From contig OMWJ01000006.1 of assembly GCA_900314725.1 (NCBI GenBank), forward strand, positions 52,201 through 116,200: a stretch of DNA of 64,000 nucleotides, given 5' to 3'. The notes beneath the pieces were generated by a model. It worked only from the letters and a program-made list of their open reading frames with translations, had not been told where the DNA came from and searched no databases. A program made the translations under genes and the position numbers. Each line of letters starts with the position of its first letter. Position 1 is the first letter of the stretch. The stretch is from an uncultured Bacteroidales bacterium (GTDB taxonomy: Bacteria > Bacteroidota > Bacteroidia > Bacteroidales > P3). Positions 9,399 to 18,551 of the stretch are shown one piece after another.

Positions 9399-10555
9399 AG
9401 CATAAGTTTTTATTCTTTTTTTTATTTGTTCTCCCCTGCTCTTTTGTCTTTTGTCAGACAGATGAAGACTCCAATCTTATCTACAACTATTCTTTTGAAG
9501 AACATATTGCTTGCCCTAAAAGAATAGACCCCTACGGATATATGAATGAGCCTTTGGGTTGGTGGCAACCTACTTCGGGTTCTGCAGACTATTACAATAA
9601 CTGTGGAGGAAAGCAATGTCATGTTCCAAAGAACAAACTCGGTATCCAAATGCCAAGGACCGGAGGGAGTATGGTAGGAATTTATTGTTCATTGACTGAT
9701 TATAGAGAGTATATAGAAACCGAGTTAAAAGAAAAACTTTTGAAAGGAGAAACATATCATCTTAGTTTTTGGGTTAGTTTAAGCGAATATTCACCCGAAG
9801 CCGTTGCTACTATTGGCGGATTATTTACAACTAAGATGATAAGTGATACTACTCGCCAGATGATAACCAATAACACAACAAAGATTGTCAATAATGTAAA
9901 ACAAAACATCTCATCTTTCTACAAACCACAAGTCGTCAATCCTTTTGCGAGAGTGCTTGTAGACACAACAGATTGGATGAAGATAGAAGGAGATTTCATT
10001 GCACAGGGAGGAGAGAAATTTCTTACCATAGGCAACTTCTACCCTGCCGAACAAAGCAACGTCAATTATCCAAAAGGTCTAAGAAATATTCTTCCAGGTG
10101 CTTATTACTATGTTGATGATGTTGAGTTGTATTGCCTAACCTGTGGAAAAACAAAACAAGAGGGGGACATTCAAATAACAAGAACACAAGACACCGTAAC
10201 CTATTCAGTAGGAGAAGTCATAATATTAGAAAACATATTCTTTGAATTTGACAAAAGCATTCTCTTACCTCAAAGCTATGTAGAACTTCACAATCTTATT
10301 AATCTCTTAGAAAGAAAACCTAATATGAAAATTGAGATTTCTGGTCATACCGACAATAAAGGCAAAGACAAATACAACATGGAACTGTCTTTAAACAGAG
10401 CAAAAGCCGTTTATGATTATCTTTTGCTTGCTGGAATTGACAAAAAAAGATTGAAGTACAAAGGTTATGGAGCAACAAAGCCTATTGCTGACAACAAGAC
10501 CGATGAAGGTAGGTCAAAAAACAGAAGAGTTGAGTTTAAGATTCTGAATTTATAA
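9395..10555 (+). CDS. OmpA-family outer membrane protein
   Basis: A 386-residue exported protein with a signal peptide (residues 1-20, ending CSFVFCQ). Residues ~25-245 form an uncharacterised beta-rich domain with several cysteines, similar in layout to a carbohydrate-binding module. Residues ~280-386 form an OmpA/MotB peptidoglycan-binding domain: FFEFDKSILLPQS, ISGHTDNKG, NRAKAVYDYL, and the terminal GRSKNRRVEFKI. Likely tethers the outer membrane to peptidoglycan. It is translationally coupled to miaA, and its 3' end overlaps the convergent CPBP gene by 20 nt. Confidence 0.88.
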   Translation: MKHKFLFFFLFVLPCSFVFCQTDEDSNLIYNYSFEEHIACPKRIDPYGYMNEPLGWWQPTSGSADYYNNCGGKQCHVPKNKLGIQMPRTGGSMVGIYCSLTDYREYIETELKEKLLKGETYHLSFWVSLSEYSPEAVATIGGLFTTKMISDTTRQMITNNTTKIVNNVKQNISSFYKPQVVNPFARVLVDTTDWMKIEGDFIAQGGEKFLTIGNFYPAEQSNVNYPKGLRNILPGAYYYVDDVELYCLTCGKTKQEGDIQITRTQDTVTYSVGEVIILENIFFEFDKSILLPQSYVELHNLINLLERKPNMKIEISGHTDNKGKDKYNMELSLNRAKAVYDYLLLAGIDKKRLKYKGYGATKPIADNKTDEGRSKNRRVEFKILNL

Positions 10556-11339
10556 GCTTCTTTTTCTCATATAATAATATAATAGCAGCAATCAGAAGTA
10601 TGGAAGGGATGATATAGAGTATATTATCAAAAATCTTTTCTTCCATATCCATCATTCCATCTTTTCCCTGCAATAATATAGCAAGAAGAACCATAAAGTT
10701 ATTAGCAAAATGCACAAGAATATTCACCCAAAGGCTCTTTGAGTAATAAAACATCAAACCCAAGATAAAGCCAAGTATAAATCTGGCAACAAGATTACCG
10801 AAATCAAAATGCATAGCGGAAAAAACAAGAGCCGTGATTATTATTGCTATGTAACTATTTTTGGTAACTTTACTTAGATTTGTTTGTATTATTCCCCTGA
10901 AAAACCATTCTTCAAACACAGCAGGAAACACAGCAACGCCAAAGACAAGTACTATCACTTTAAAAGTAGAAGCGTTGCTACAAAGTTTCAGTATTGTCTG
11001 ATCTGTTTCAGGTTTTGAAAAATAATCCACCAAAGGTACTGAGGCTGCAAACAATATCACAGCAACAACAAGCCATTTCCAACTGTCAGGCTTTTGAAAT
11101 AGAGAAGTGTCTATCCACTTTTTGTCAAAAATTTTATGATAAACGACAACACTTCCTCCGAAAGCAATCACAGTAGCCAAGATTAGAAGAGTGGTCATAT
11201 CATTTGTGTAAAAGAAGATTATACCTCCTAAGACAGAAGCCGCTAACAAAAAGGCTATATATAAGCCTAAGAGTATGAAAACTCGTGAAATATAATTATT
11301 TATTTTCATATCATTAAAAAAAATAAGGACCTTATTCAA
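10536..11339 (-). CDS. CPBP-family intramembrane metalloprotease
   Basis: A 267-residue inner-membrane protein with about eight hydrophobic helices. The CAAX-protease-and-bacteriocin-processing signature is clear: EEWFFRGIIQ (EExxxR) around residue 142 and FSAMHFDFGN (conserved His) about 35 residues later. Members cleave membrane-embedded substrates or act in peptide immunity; the substrate here is unknown. 3' end overlaps the OmpA gene on the other strand. Confidence 0.87.
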   Translation of the reverse strand: MNKVLIFFNDMKINNYISRVFILLGLYIAFLLAASVLGGIIFFYTNDMTTLLILATVIAFGGSVVVYHKIFDKKWIDTSLFQKPDSWKWLVVAVILFAASVPLVDYFSKPETDQTILKLCSNASTFKVIVLVFGVAVFPAVFEEWFFRGIIQTNLSKVTKNSYIAIIITALVFSAMHFDFGNLVARFILGFILGLMFYYSKSLWVNILVHFANNFMVLLAILLQGKDGMMDMEEKIFDNILYIIPSILLIAAIILLYEKKKLINSES

Positions 11340-11371
11340 AGATATAAAGTCCTCAAAACAAATTCCTTTTT

Positions 11372-11593
11372 TTAATATTCTTCATCATTAAAGAAGAAGT
11401 CTTCCTTTGTTGGATAATCTGGCCAAATATCCTCTATTGAGTCGTAGATATCTCCTTCGTCTTCTATTTCCCTAAGGTTTTCAACTACTTCTGCTGGAGA
11501 CCCTGTTCTAACAGCATAATCTATCAACTCTTCTTTTGTTGCCGGCCAAGGAGCATCCTCCAAATGAGACGCAAGTTCTAAACTCCAATACAT
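11372..11593 (-). CDS. DUF2795-type small acidic protein
   Basis: A 73-residue very acidic protein. The central segment PWPATKEELIDYAVRTGSP and the following VVENLREIEDEGD match the short DUF2795 family, found across Bacteroidota and Actinobacteria, of unknown function. It has no signal peptide or membrane segment. It sits upstream-adjacent to the CPBP gene and downstream of the adenosyltransferase on the same strand. Confidence 0.8.
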   Translation of the reverse strand: MYWSLELASHLEDAPWPATKEELIDYAVRTGSPAEVVENLREIEDEGDIYDSIEDIWPDYPTKEDFFFNDEEY

Positions 11594-11623
11594 GTTATTT
11601 TATTTTTGTTGTTTTTTTATTCA

Positions 11624-12166
11624 TTATGCTTCCCAAAACTTTTCAGTTCTATGCTTATCTTGCATTACTTTTCTTGCCAAAACAAAAAAGTAGTCAGACA
11701 AACGGTTAAGATAACACAAAACATTAGGATTCAATCCATATTTATCATTGACTTCAACACAAAGTCTTTCACATTTTCTGCAAATAGTACGAGCCAAATG
11801 CAACAAACATGCAGTTTGTGAAGAAGAAGGAATAATAAATGCTCTGAGTTTTGGAAGTTCTTCTTCCATAGCATCTATCTTTCTTTCCAAGAACCTAATG
11901 TCGCTATCTAAAATAGCACCCATCTTATCCAATAAGTCCTCTTTTTCACAAGCAACTATGCTTTCGCAAATGAACAACTTTCTTTGTATAACGATAAAAG
12001 AGTTTTTGTAGTCATCAACTTTAAGCAAAGTACCTATGTATCCCATAAGACTTACCAAAGAGTCTAACTCTCCGTAAGCTTGTACTCTTATGTCGTACTT
12101 CTTTACTCTTGTACCACCAACCAAAGAAGTGGTGCCCGTATCCCCTGTTTTTGTATATGTAGCCAT
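11624..12166 (-). CDS. cob(I)alamin adenosyltransferase, PduO type
   Basis: Transfers adenosyl from ATP to reduced cobalamin to form coenzyme B12. The 180-residue protein carries the ATP loop TKTGDTGTTSLVGGTRVKK at residues 4-22, the AYGELDSLVS motif, and LHLARTICRKCERLCV near residue 125. The usual PGG before the LHLAR helix reads PSSS here. It heads a same-strand cluster with the NifU-like and Mrp genes upstream, suggesting joint expression of metal-cofactor functions. Confidence 0.92.
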   Translation of the reverse strand: MATYTKTGDTGTTSLVGGTRVKKYDIRVQAYGELDSLVSLMGYIGTLLKVDDYKNSFIVIQRKLFICESIVACEKEDLLDKMGAILDSDIRFLERKIDAMEEELPKLRAFIIPSSSQTACLLHLARTICRKCERLCVEVNDKYGLNPNVLCYLNRLSDYFFVLARKVMQDKHRTEKFWEA

Positions 12167-12184
12167 GTCGTTTTTTTTGAGATT

Positions 12185-12439
12185 TTATAGTGGTTTGATA
12201 TTTTCTACAGAAACTATTTCTGGTATTGCATCTTTTATTGCAAGTTCTACGTTTTGCTTTAATGTCATCATAGCGTATGGACATGAACCGCAATGTCCTT
12301 GTAATTCAACATTAACTATTTTGTCATCTGTCAAAGAAACAAAAGCAATATCTCCTCCATCTTCTTGTAGGTATGGACGTATTTGCTCTATAGCGTTTTT
12401 CACTTTTGCTTCCAAGATATTTCTTTCTTCTGTTGTCAT
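12185..12439 (-). CDS. NifU-like C-terminal-domain iron-sulfur protein
   Basis: An 84-residue protein consisting only of the NifU C-terminal scaffold domain. The cluster-binding motif CGSCPYAMMTLK (CxxC) occurs near residue 52, preceded by IRPYLQEDGGDIAFV. It probably carries or transfers Fe-S clusters. It lies 20 nt downstream of mrp, a well-known Fe-S partnership, and 18 nt upstream of the adenosyltransferase gene. Confidence 0.93.
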   Translation of the reverse strand: MTTEERNILEAKVKNAIEQIRPYLQEDGGDIAFVSLTDDKIVNVELQGHCGSCPYAMMTLKQNVELAIKDAIPEIVSVENIKPL

Positions 12440-12459
12440 AATTATTTAGTTTTTTTATT

Positions 12460-13287
12460 TTATTCTTTATCTAATTTTTCTACAATTCTGTCTGCTACGA
12501 CTTTAAATGCTTTGCTTTCTGCATTATCCTTCAAAGCAATAGGCATACCATCATCGTTAGCCTGCGAAACTGAGCAGGAAATAGGTATCTGACCCAAGAA
12601 ATCAACGTTCAATTCTTTGCTCAGTTGCTTTCCACCTTCTTTTCCGAAGATATAATACTTGTTATTAGGCAATTCTTCTGGTGTAAAGTAAGCCATATTT
12701 TCAACCAATCCAAGAATAGGAATATTTATCTGGTCGTTGTTGAACATATTTATTGCACGGCGAACATCACTTACTGCCAACTGTTGTGGAGTGCAGACAA
12801 ACAAAGCTCCACTTGGACGAAATGTTTGAACAAGTGTCAGCTGAATATCACCTGTTCCAGGAGGCATATCCAAGATAAGGTAGTCTAATTCACCCCAATG
12901 AGTTTCACTTAGCAACTGTTTAAGTGCATTAGAAGCCATTGGACCACGCCACATCAAAGGTGCAGAATAATCAACCATAAAACCTATGCTCATCAACTTG
13001 ATTCCATATCTTTCAACAGGAACCATTAGTTCTCTGTCTCCTTGTTTGGTGGCAAGTATCTCTGTTCTATCTATATTGAAAAGAGTTGGCAAAGACGGTC
13101 CATAAACATCTGCATCCGCCAAACCTACCCTATATCCTTCCTTTGCTAAACAAACAGCCAAATTAACAGCAACTGTGCTTTTTCCAACACCACCTTTGCC
13201 ACTACCTACAGCAATAATATGCTTAATGCTTGACATTGCTTGCTTAATAGCTTCTTGTTCTTTCTTTCTTTCCTCAAAAGGATTCAT
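12460..13287 (-). CDS. mrp: Mrp/NBP35-family Fe-S carrier ATPase
   Basis: A 275-residue ParA-like P-loop ATPase that carries Fe-S clusters to apo-proteins. Deviant Walker A GSGKGGVGKSTVAVNL starts at residue 28; DADVYGPSLP and the Walker B-like LILDMPPGTGD follow. This version lacks the ~90-residue DUF59 domain found at the N-terminus of many Mrp proteins. The usual C-terminal CxxC pair is not visible: the corresponding region reads VENMAYFTPEELPNNKYYIF without cysteines, an oddity. Confidence 0.93.
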   Translation of the reverse strand: MNPFEERKKEQEAIKQAMSSIKHIIAVGSGKGGVGKSTVAVNLAVCLAKEGYRVGLADADVYGPSLPTLFNIDRTEILATKQGDRELMVPVERYGIKLMSIGFMVDYSAPLMWRGPMASNALKQLLSETHWGELDYLILDMPPGTGDIQLTLVQTFRPSGALFVCTPQQLAVSDVRRAINMFNNDQINIPILGLVENMAYFTPEELPNNKYYIFGKEGGKQLSKELNVDFLGQIPISCSVSQANDDGMPIALKDNAESKAFKVVADRIVEKLDKE

Positions 13288-13351
13288 ATCTGTTTTCTGT
13301 TTTGTTCTATATTATTCACTATCCACTCCTAATGCCGTTAGAAATGGCTTG

Positions 13352-13359
13352 CAAAAGTA
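13352..13359 (-). promoter_or_regulatory. -7 element, mrp operon
   Basis: Minus strand TACTTTTG followed by C, 65 nt before the mrp ATG; fits TAnnTTTG. Confidence 0.5.
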
Positions 13360-13540
13360 CAAAATAAAAACAAATAATCGCATTTTTATTAGACAAATTT
13401 TATCTTCTTTACATAAAAGTTTGATTTATAGAATGATTTGTCGGTTTTTTATTTACATTTCATTCAGTTGCAGGCTTTGTATTTTTTTAAGGAAATCCAT
13501 ATTTTTGTCTTGATGAAAAAAGTCTTCGTTTTTGAAAAAA

Positions 13541-13596
13541 AAGACTTGATGTTTTATGTATAAAGACTTGATGTTTTATGTATAAAGACTTGATCT
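13541..13596. repeat. 22-nt tandem repeat, about 2.5 copies
   Basis: Unit aagacttgatgttttatgta plus ta occurs at 13541-13562 and 13563-13584 identically, then a partial copy. Flanked by aagtcttcgttttt at ~13520 and tcttcgtcttttt at ~13610, which resemble cores of the repeats near 27300 and 39840. Confidence 0.8.
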
Positions 13597-13769
13597 TTTT
13601 TTCTCAAATCTTCGTCTTTTTTTCAAAAAAGCTAAGTCATTGTTTTTGAACAATAAACATCAGTGCCACAAAAATAGGATTATCCTTCACACGAGGACAA
13701 TAAGAACAAGGATTTTGACGTTATAAACAAAAAAACAAGAAAATTTTTACTAATTCAAGAATTTATTGT

Positions 13770-13777
13770 ACTTTTGT
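13770..13777 (+). promoter_or_regulatory. -7 element, purA
   Basis: TACTTTTG, 20 nt before the ATG, exact match to TAnnTTTG with a T-rich -33 region 20 nt upstream. Confidence 0.6.
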
Positions 13778-13797
13778 AAATTCTAATTTAAGACACT

Positions 13798-15102
13798 ATG
13801 ACTATAAATAAAGTTGATATTCTTCTCGGATTACAGTGGGGAGATGAAGGTAAAGGAAAGGTTGTTGATTTCTTATCAAGAGATTACGATATAATTGCTC
13901 GTTTTAATGGTGGGCCAAATGCCGGACATACTTTGGAATTCAACGGAATGAAACATGCCTTACATATTATTCCATCTGGAATCTGTCATCAAGATAAGGA
14001 AAACATTATTGGTAATGGTGTATTGGTTGAGCCTTGTATTTTCTTAGAAGAGATTGCATCTTTGGAAAGCAAAGGTTTTTCTCCAAAAAACAACTTGATA
14101 ATCTCTAACAAAGCACACTTAATACTACCAACTCACCGATTAATGGACGCTGCCAATGAAAAATCTAAGGGAGACAAAAAGATAGGTTCTACCCTTAAAG
14201 GCATAGGTCCTGCATATACCGACAAAGTTGCCCGTACAGGAATAAGAATTGGAGATATATTTGAGAAAGATTTCTTTGAAAAATATAATTCTACAAAAAC
14301 TCTTCACCTTAATCAAATCAAGGCTTTAGGCTTTAAAGTAGAAGACTTCAAAATCGCTGACAAGGCTCTTGAAGACTATGAGAAAGAATGGTTTAAATCA
14401 TTGGAAGAGTTGAAGAAATTCAATATTCAAAACACAGAATACTATATCAACAATGCTATCAACAACGGCAAAAAAATTCTTGCTGAAGGAGCTCAGGCTA
14501 CTATGCTTGATATAGATTTTGGTTCTTATCCTTTTGTTACTTCATCATCTACAATAAGTGCTGGTGTTTGTTCCGGTTTGGGTATTGCTCCAACTTGCAT
14601 TGGAAGAATCTATGGAACAACAAAAGCATATTGTACAAGAGTAGGCAGTGGTCCTTTCCCAACAGAGTTGTTTGATGAAATGGGAGAGAAACTTTGTGAG
14701 CAGGGACACGAATATGGTGTAACCACAGGCAGAAAAAGACGTACAGGATGGTTAGACTTGGTGGCATTAAAGTACGCTTGCATGATAAATGGCGTAACAG
14801 ACTTAATGCTGATGAAGATAGATGTAATGGATAACTTTGAAACCGTAAAACTATGTGAAAAGTATTCCTTAGACGGCACACAAATTGATTATATTCCTTA
14901 TAGTATGTCTTCAGCAAACCTTTCTCCTGTATATACTGAGTATGATGGCTGGCTGACAAACGTAAGCAAGATAAGAGAGTTTGAAGATTTGCCAAAGAAT
15001 ATGAAAACATATATCAAGGCAATAGAAGATAAGACAGGAATAAGAGTAAGCCTGATTTCTGTTTCACCAGACAGAGAAGACACAATATTTAGAAACAAAT
15101 AA
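13798..15102 (+). CDS. purA: adenylosuccinate synthetase
   Basis: Condenses IMP and aspartate using GTP in AMP synthesis. The 434 residues match the family length. N-terminal GTP-binding loop WGDEGKGKVVDFL with catalytic Asp, then GGPNAGHTLEF with catalytic His, GSTLKGIGPAYTDK, and near the C-terminus the TTGRKRRTGWLDL region are all present. Single gene with its own short-leader promoter; the next gene starts 14 nt after the stop. Confidence 0.97.
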   Translation: MTINKVDILLGLQWGDEGKGKVVDFLSRDYDIIARFNGGPNAGHTLEFNGMKHALHIIPSGICHQDKENIIGNGVLVEPCIFLEEIASLESKGFSPKNNLIISNKAHLILPTHRLMDAANEKSKGDKKIGSTLKGIGPAYTDKVARTGIRIGDIFEKDFFEKYNSTKTLHLNQIKALGFKVEDFKIADKALEDYEKEWFKSLEELKKFNIQNTEYYINNAINNGKKILAEGAQATMLDIDFGSYPFVTSSSTISAGVCSGLGIAPTCIGRIYGTTKAYCTRVGSGPFPTELFDEMGEKLCEQGHEYGVTTGRKRRTGWLDLVALKYACMINGVTDLMLMKIDVMDNFETVKLCEKYSLDGTQIDYIPYSMSSANLSPVYTEYDGWLTNVSKIREFEDLPKNMKTYIKAIEDKTGIRVSLISVSPDREDTIFRNK

Positions 15103-15116
15103 ATAATGTAATAGAT

Positions 15117-16199
15117 ATGAAACATTTTATCTTAACAGCGATACTAATAGGTGCAACTTTGAGTTCTTTCGCTCAACAGAAACTGCGTAAAAGCGAAGTT
15201 CCGCAAGAAGTTCGTATGGGTTTGGAGAATACTTACACCGATTACAAACTTGAAGGTTGGTATTTTGAAACAGGACAGTATGTTGCAAACATAAACATAG
15301 ACAACAATACAGGTAGAGTTTTCTTTACTCCAACCGGAAATTGGCAATATACTATCTTTGAAATAAAACAACAAGAACTACCTACTCTTGTTGATAATTA
15401 TTTTATTAAAAATTATCCTGGCTATCGTATTAAACAATCTCAATATATTGAAGATATGAGCGGCGATAACTATTATCGTCTTATCATTGCGATGAAAGGT
15501 ATTGCACAAACAGAATATGAGATGATATTTGATACTCGTGGCAAGCTAACAAAAACAAATGCTCCCGACCCTGACTATGTTAAAAAAGACTATATTGCTC
15601 GTTTGAATCCTGAAGCAATAGAGTATCGTCAAAAGAAAATGGCTGAGAGAGAAGGTATTGAAGGTGAAGGAATATCTATTGATTACGAAAAAGATGTAGC
15701 TGAAACAAAGAAAAGCAAAAAGGTAGATGTTAAAACACCTGATGCTGTTGATGTTCCAAAAATCCCAGATGAAGTAACATCAGCTTTCAAAAAGAAGTTC
15801 CCTCGTGCAGAAGTAAAACAATGGAAGCAGGAAGGAGAAAACTATCGTGCAACTTACGATCGCAGAGGCTTAGAGGCTGAACTTCTAATGCAAAAGGACG
15901 GGACATTTATCTCTACAACAACAAATATGGAGAAAGCTCGCTATCCTCGTTTGATAACAAAAGACCTTGCTCTTCGCTATCCTAAGGCTAAGATAGAAAA
16001 GTTCCAAAAGATAGACTTTGATTCCAAGTACAAAAAGACTGTTACTGACAAAAAACTTGAAACATATTATTACATAGAACTAACTGAGAAGATAAAAGGT
16101 AGAGACGACAAGAAACGAATCAAAGTAACATACGACAAATCTTTTAAATTTCAAGGCTTAGCAGGCTCAGATGATGAGTATGCAGAAGATGAAGAATAG
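15117..16199 (+). CDS. secreted PepSY-like domain protein
   Basis: A 360-residue exported protein with signal peptide ending SSFAQQ (residues 1-20). Two PepSY-like (beta-lactamase-inhibitor-protein-like) regions can be seen, about residues 25-145 and 215-350, the second starting VPDEVTSAF-type (PKIPDEVTSAFKKKFPRAEV). Joined by a charged linker rich in Lys/Glu. Such proteins are periplasmic in Bacteroidota and unassigned in function. It precedes the OstA-like gene, overlapping it, so they share a transcript and may both serve the envelope. Confidence 0.75.
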   Translation: MKHFILTAILIGATLSSFAQQKLRKSEVPQEVRMGLENTYTDYKLEGWYFETGQYVANINIDNNTGRVFFTPTGNWQYTIFEIKQQELPTLVDNYFIKNYPGYRIKQSQYIEDMSGDNYYRLIIAMKGIAQTEYEMIFDTRGKLTKTNAPDPDYVKKDYIARLNPEAIEYRQKKMAEREGIEGEGISIDYEKDVAETKKSKKVDVKTPDAVDVPKIPDEVTSAFKKKFPRAEVKQWKQEGENYRATYDRRGLEAELLMQKDGTFISTTTNMEKARYPRLITKDLALRYPKAKIEKFQKIDFDSKYKKTVTDKKLETYYYIELTEKIKGRDDKKRIKVTYDKSFKFQGLAGSDDEYAEDEE

Positions 16200-17841
16200 A
16201 GAAACACGAAATAAATATGACAAAAAAAATTGTAGGTTTGTTTTGAACCTGCAATTTTTATTGTTATTTGTTTGCCTTATTTGTTTTAGCACCAATCTTT
16301 CGGCACAAAAACAAATAGACTATCGTTCAAAAGTCGGCTATATCCGTCCTGAAAGTCCCAATGACATGACACTGATTCACAATGTGGTTTTTGTACACGA
16401 CAGTATGACTATGTATTGCGACTCTGCGATATACAACAAAAAGGAAAACTATTTCTTTGCCTTCAATAATATAGTGATGGTTCAAAAAGATACGCGACTA
16501 ACAGGTGATGAACTTCACTACTATGGCAATGAACGAGTAGGACATCTTACCGGTGAGAAAGTTATCTTAGAAGATAAGGAAGTAACCATGCAAACCGATT
16601 ACCTACTCTTAGATAGAAATGACAATACTGTCAGATATATGACCGGAGCAGATATTTGGGATAAAGAGAATACGTTGAAAAGTAAAGAGGGAATCTATTT
16701 TATTGACGACAAATTCTTTAATTTCTACTACTCTGTTGTGGTTACTTCTCCCGATGCTACTATTTACACCGATTCACTCTATTACGACAGCAAGAAAGAC
16801 GAAGCTATCTTCCTTGGACCAACACAAATAGATATGGAAGACAGCACTAAGGTACTAACAACTCAAGGAACTTACAACACAGACTCAGAAGAAGTATATT
16901 CAGAACAACGTCCGCAAATCTATACTAAAGACCAATTCATTACAGGAGATACTATCTACTATCATAGAAAAGAAAAACGCGGCTATGCTTTTGGAAATCT
17001 TTTCATGCAAGATACTACTAACGATATGATAACCACGTGCGACAGTGCAGTATTAAACACTATTGACACACAATCGGTGGCTATTCTCACAGGAAACGTA
17101 CTCTGCAAACAGATTGACAAAGAAGACACCCTTTATTTCCACTCTGACACATTGAGAATAGAAATGGATACAAACTATAAGGTCTATGATTTGTATGGTT
17201 TTCCTCATTGCAAGTTTTTCAGAGAAGATTTTCAAGGTGCAAGTGAATGGTGTCATTATGTTGTAGAGGATTCAATTCTCACCATGCTTGTTTCTCCTAT
17301 GCTTTGGACTGAAGACACACAGCTCTCTTCTGATACTATAGTTATGGAAACAAATGAAAAAGGAATAAAAAAGCTGTATATGTTTCCAAATCCTTTGATT
17401 GTTCAGAACTCCGACACCTTAACTGAACGCTATTTCAATCAGGTCATTGGCAAGAACTTGACCGGCTGGTTTGAAAAGAACAGCATCAAATATGCGGAGA
17501 TAGTCGGCAACAGCGAAATCGTCTATTACCTTTGGGATGAAAAGAAAAAAAAGGACTCAACACTTACAACACAAGACATACAAGATAGCATTGATGTCCC
17601 TAAAACAATAAAAGAGAAAGAACTTACAGGGGTGAATATCGGCAAGGCTCGTCAGCTGAATCTGTATTTCAACAAAGGAGAGATAAAGAAAATGACTGCC
17701 CTTGACAATCCTAACTTCTATATGGATGATGACGAAAAACTGCCTTATGAAATCAAACACTTAAAAGGCTTTGTCTGGAAGATTGAAGACAAACCTTTGG
17801 AACCGATGGATGTTTTCATTAAACGAGAACTGAAAAATTAA
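16189..17841 (+). CDS. OstA-like (LptA/LptD-N-type) envelope protein
   Basis: A ~550-residue exported protein with signal peptide (hydrophobic LLLFVCLICF, cleavage near LSAQ|KQ). It consists of repeated OstA beta-jellyroll segments (for example DEAIFLGPTQ, GYAFGNLFM, DTQSVAILTGNV), the fold that carries lipopolysaccharide across the periplasm in LptA. Likely an LPS-transport bridge component. Several in-frame ATGs exist (16171, 16174, 16180, 16189); I chose 16189 to shorten the overlap with the upstream gene. Confidence 0.85.
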   Translation: MKNRETRNKYDKKNCRFVLNLQFLLLFVCLICFSTNLSAQKQIDYRSKVGYIRPESPNDMTLIHNVVFVHDSMTMYCDSAIYNKKENYFFAFNNIVMVQKDTRLTGDELHYYGNERVGHLTGEKVILEDKEVTMQTDYLLLDRNDNTVRYMTGADIWDKENTLKSKEGIYFIDDKFFNFYYSVVVTSPDATIYTDSLYYDSKKDEAIFLGPTQIDMEDSTKVLTTQGTYNTDSEEVYSEQRPQIYTKDQFITGDTIYYHRKEKRGYAFGNLFMQDTTNDMITTCDSAVLNTIDTQSVAILTGNVLCKQIDKEDTLYFHSDTLRIEMDTNYKVYDLYGFPHCKFFREDFQGASEWCHYVVEDSILTMLVSPMLWTEDTQLSSDTIVMETNEKGIKKLYMFPNPLIVQNSDTLTERYFNQVIGKNLTGWFEKNSIKYAEIVGNSEIVYYLWDEKKKKDSTLTTQDIQDSIDVPKTIKEKELTGVNIGKARQLNLYFNKGEIKKMTALDNPNFYMDDDEKLPYEIKHLKGFVWKIEDKPLEPMDVFIKRELKN

Positions 17842-17891
17842 ATGACATTTTGTCATATTATAATAATTAAGGTATAAATTTTGAGAAGGAA

Positions 17892-18533
17892 ATGTTTAAA
17901 CTAAAAAAAGACAAAACAAAAATGAATAAAGAAGAAAAAAATATAAAAGATCAGAAACTTAATCAAGAAGAAAAAACTCAACAAGATAATAACACTGAAA
18001 CAAAAAACAACACAGAACAAGAAAACAACGAAGAACAGACTGCAACAACTGAAGATTCAAAACAAGAACCTAAAGAAGAGACAACAGAAAGTCTTGGCAA
18101 TAAACTTTTAGAGATAAATGATAAATATCTGAGACTCTATTCTGAATTTGAGAACTACAGAAAGCGTACCAACAAAGAGCGTTTGGAGATGATAGAAAAT
18201 GCTTCTGAGAGTTTGATTAAAGATATTCTTCCTATAGTAGATGATTTTGAGAGAGCCTTGCAGACAATGGAAAAGGAAGAGGATGAAAAGGTGAAGAATA
18301 CTAAAGAAGGTATGACCCTTATCTACAAAAAACTACTCTCCACTTTGGAAAGAAAAGGTTTGAAACCTATCAACGCAAAGGGAGAAATGTTTGATGAAAA
18401 CCTCCACGAAGCCGTTTCTCAACTTCCAGCACAAAACGAAGAAGACAAAGGTAAAGTGTTTGACGAGGTTCAAAAAGGATATTACCTTAACAATAAAGTT
18501 ATAAGATATTCTAAGGTTGTCGTTTCAATATAA
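17892..18533 (+). CDS. grpE: nucleotide exchange factor GrpE
   Basis: Releases ADP from DnaK. The 213-residue protein has a long Gln/Asn/Glu/Lys-rich N-terminal tail (residues 1-70), a coiled coil, then the diagnostic FENYRKRTNKERLEM and the C-terminal beta domain with FDENLHEAVSQLP and KVIRYSKVVVS. It precedes dnaJ by 18 nt, forming a chaperone operon without dnaK. Confidence 0.95.
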   Translation: MFKLKKDKTKMNKEEKNIKDQKLNQEEKTQQDNNTETKNNTEQENNEEQTATTEDSKQEPKEETTESLGNKLLEINDKYLRLYSEFENYRKRTNKERLEMIENASESLIKDILPIVDDFERALQTMEKEEDEKVKNTKEGMTLIYKKLLSTLERKGLKPINAKGEMFDENLHEAVSQLPAQNEEDKGKVFDEVQKGYYLNNKVIRYSKVVVSI

Positions 18534-18551
18534 ATTTAAGGAGGTGGTTTT

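Larger units (their letters stand above)
13288..13797. other. 510-bp intergenic region with short tandem repeats
   Basis: No convincing gene. It contains the divergent promoters of mrp and purA and the 22-nt tandem repeat block at 13541-13596, set among runs of A and T and copies of the cttcgtttt/cttcgtctt core. Confidence 0.7.

Noticed and set aside
13541..13596. Possible CRISPR array
   Set aside because: The 22-nt units are directly adjacent with no spacers, no leader and no cas genes nearby.
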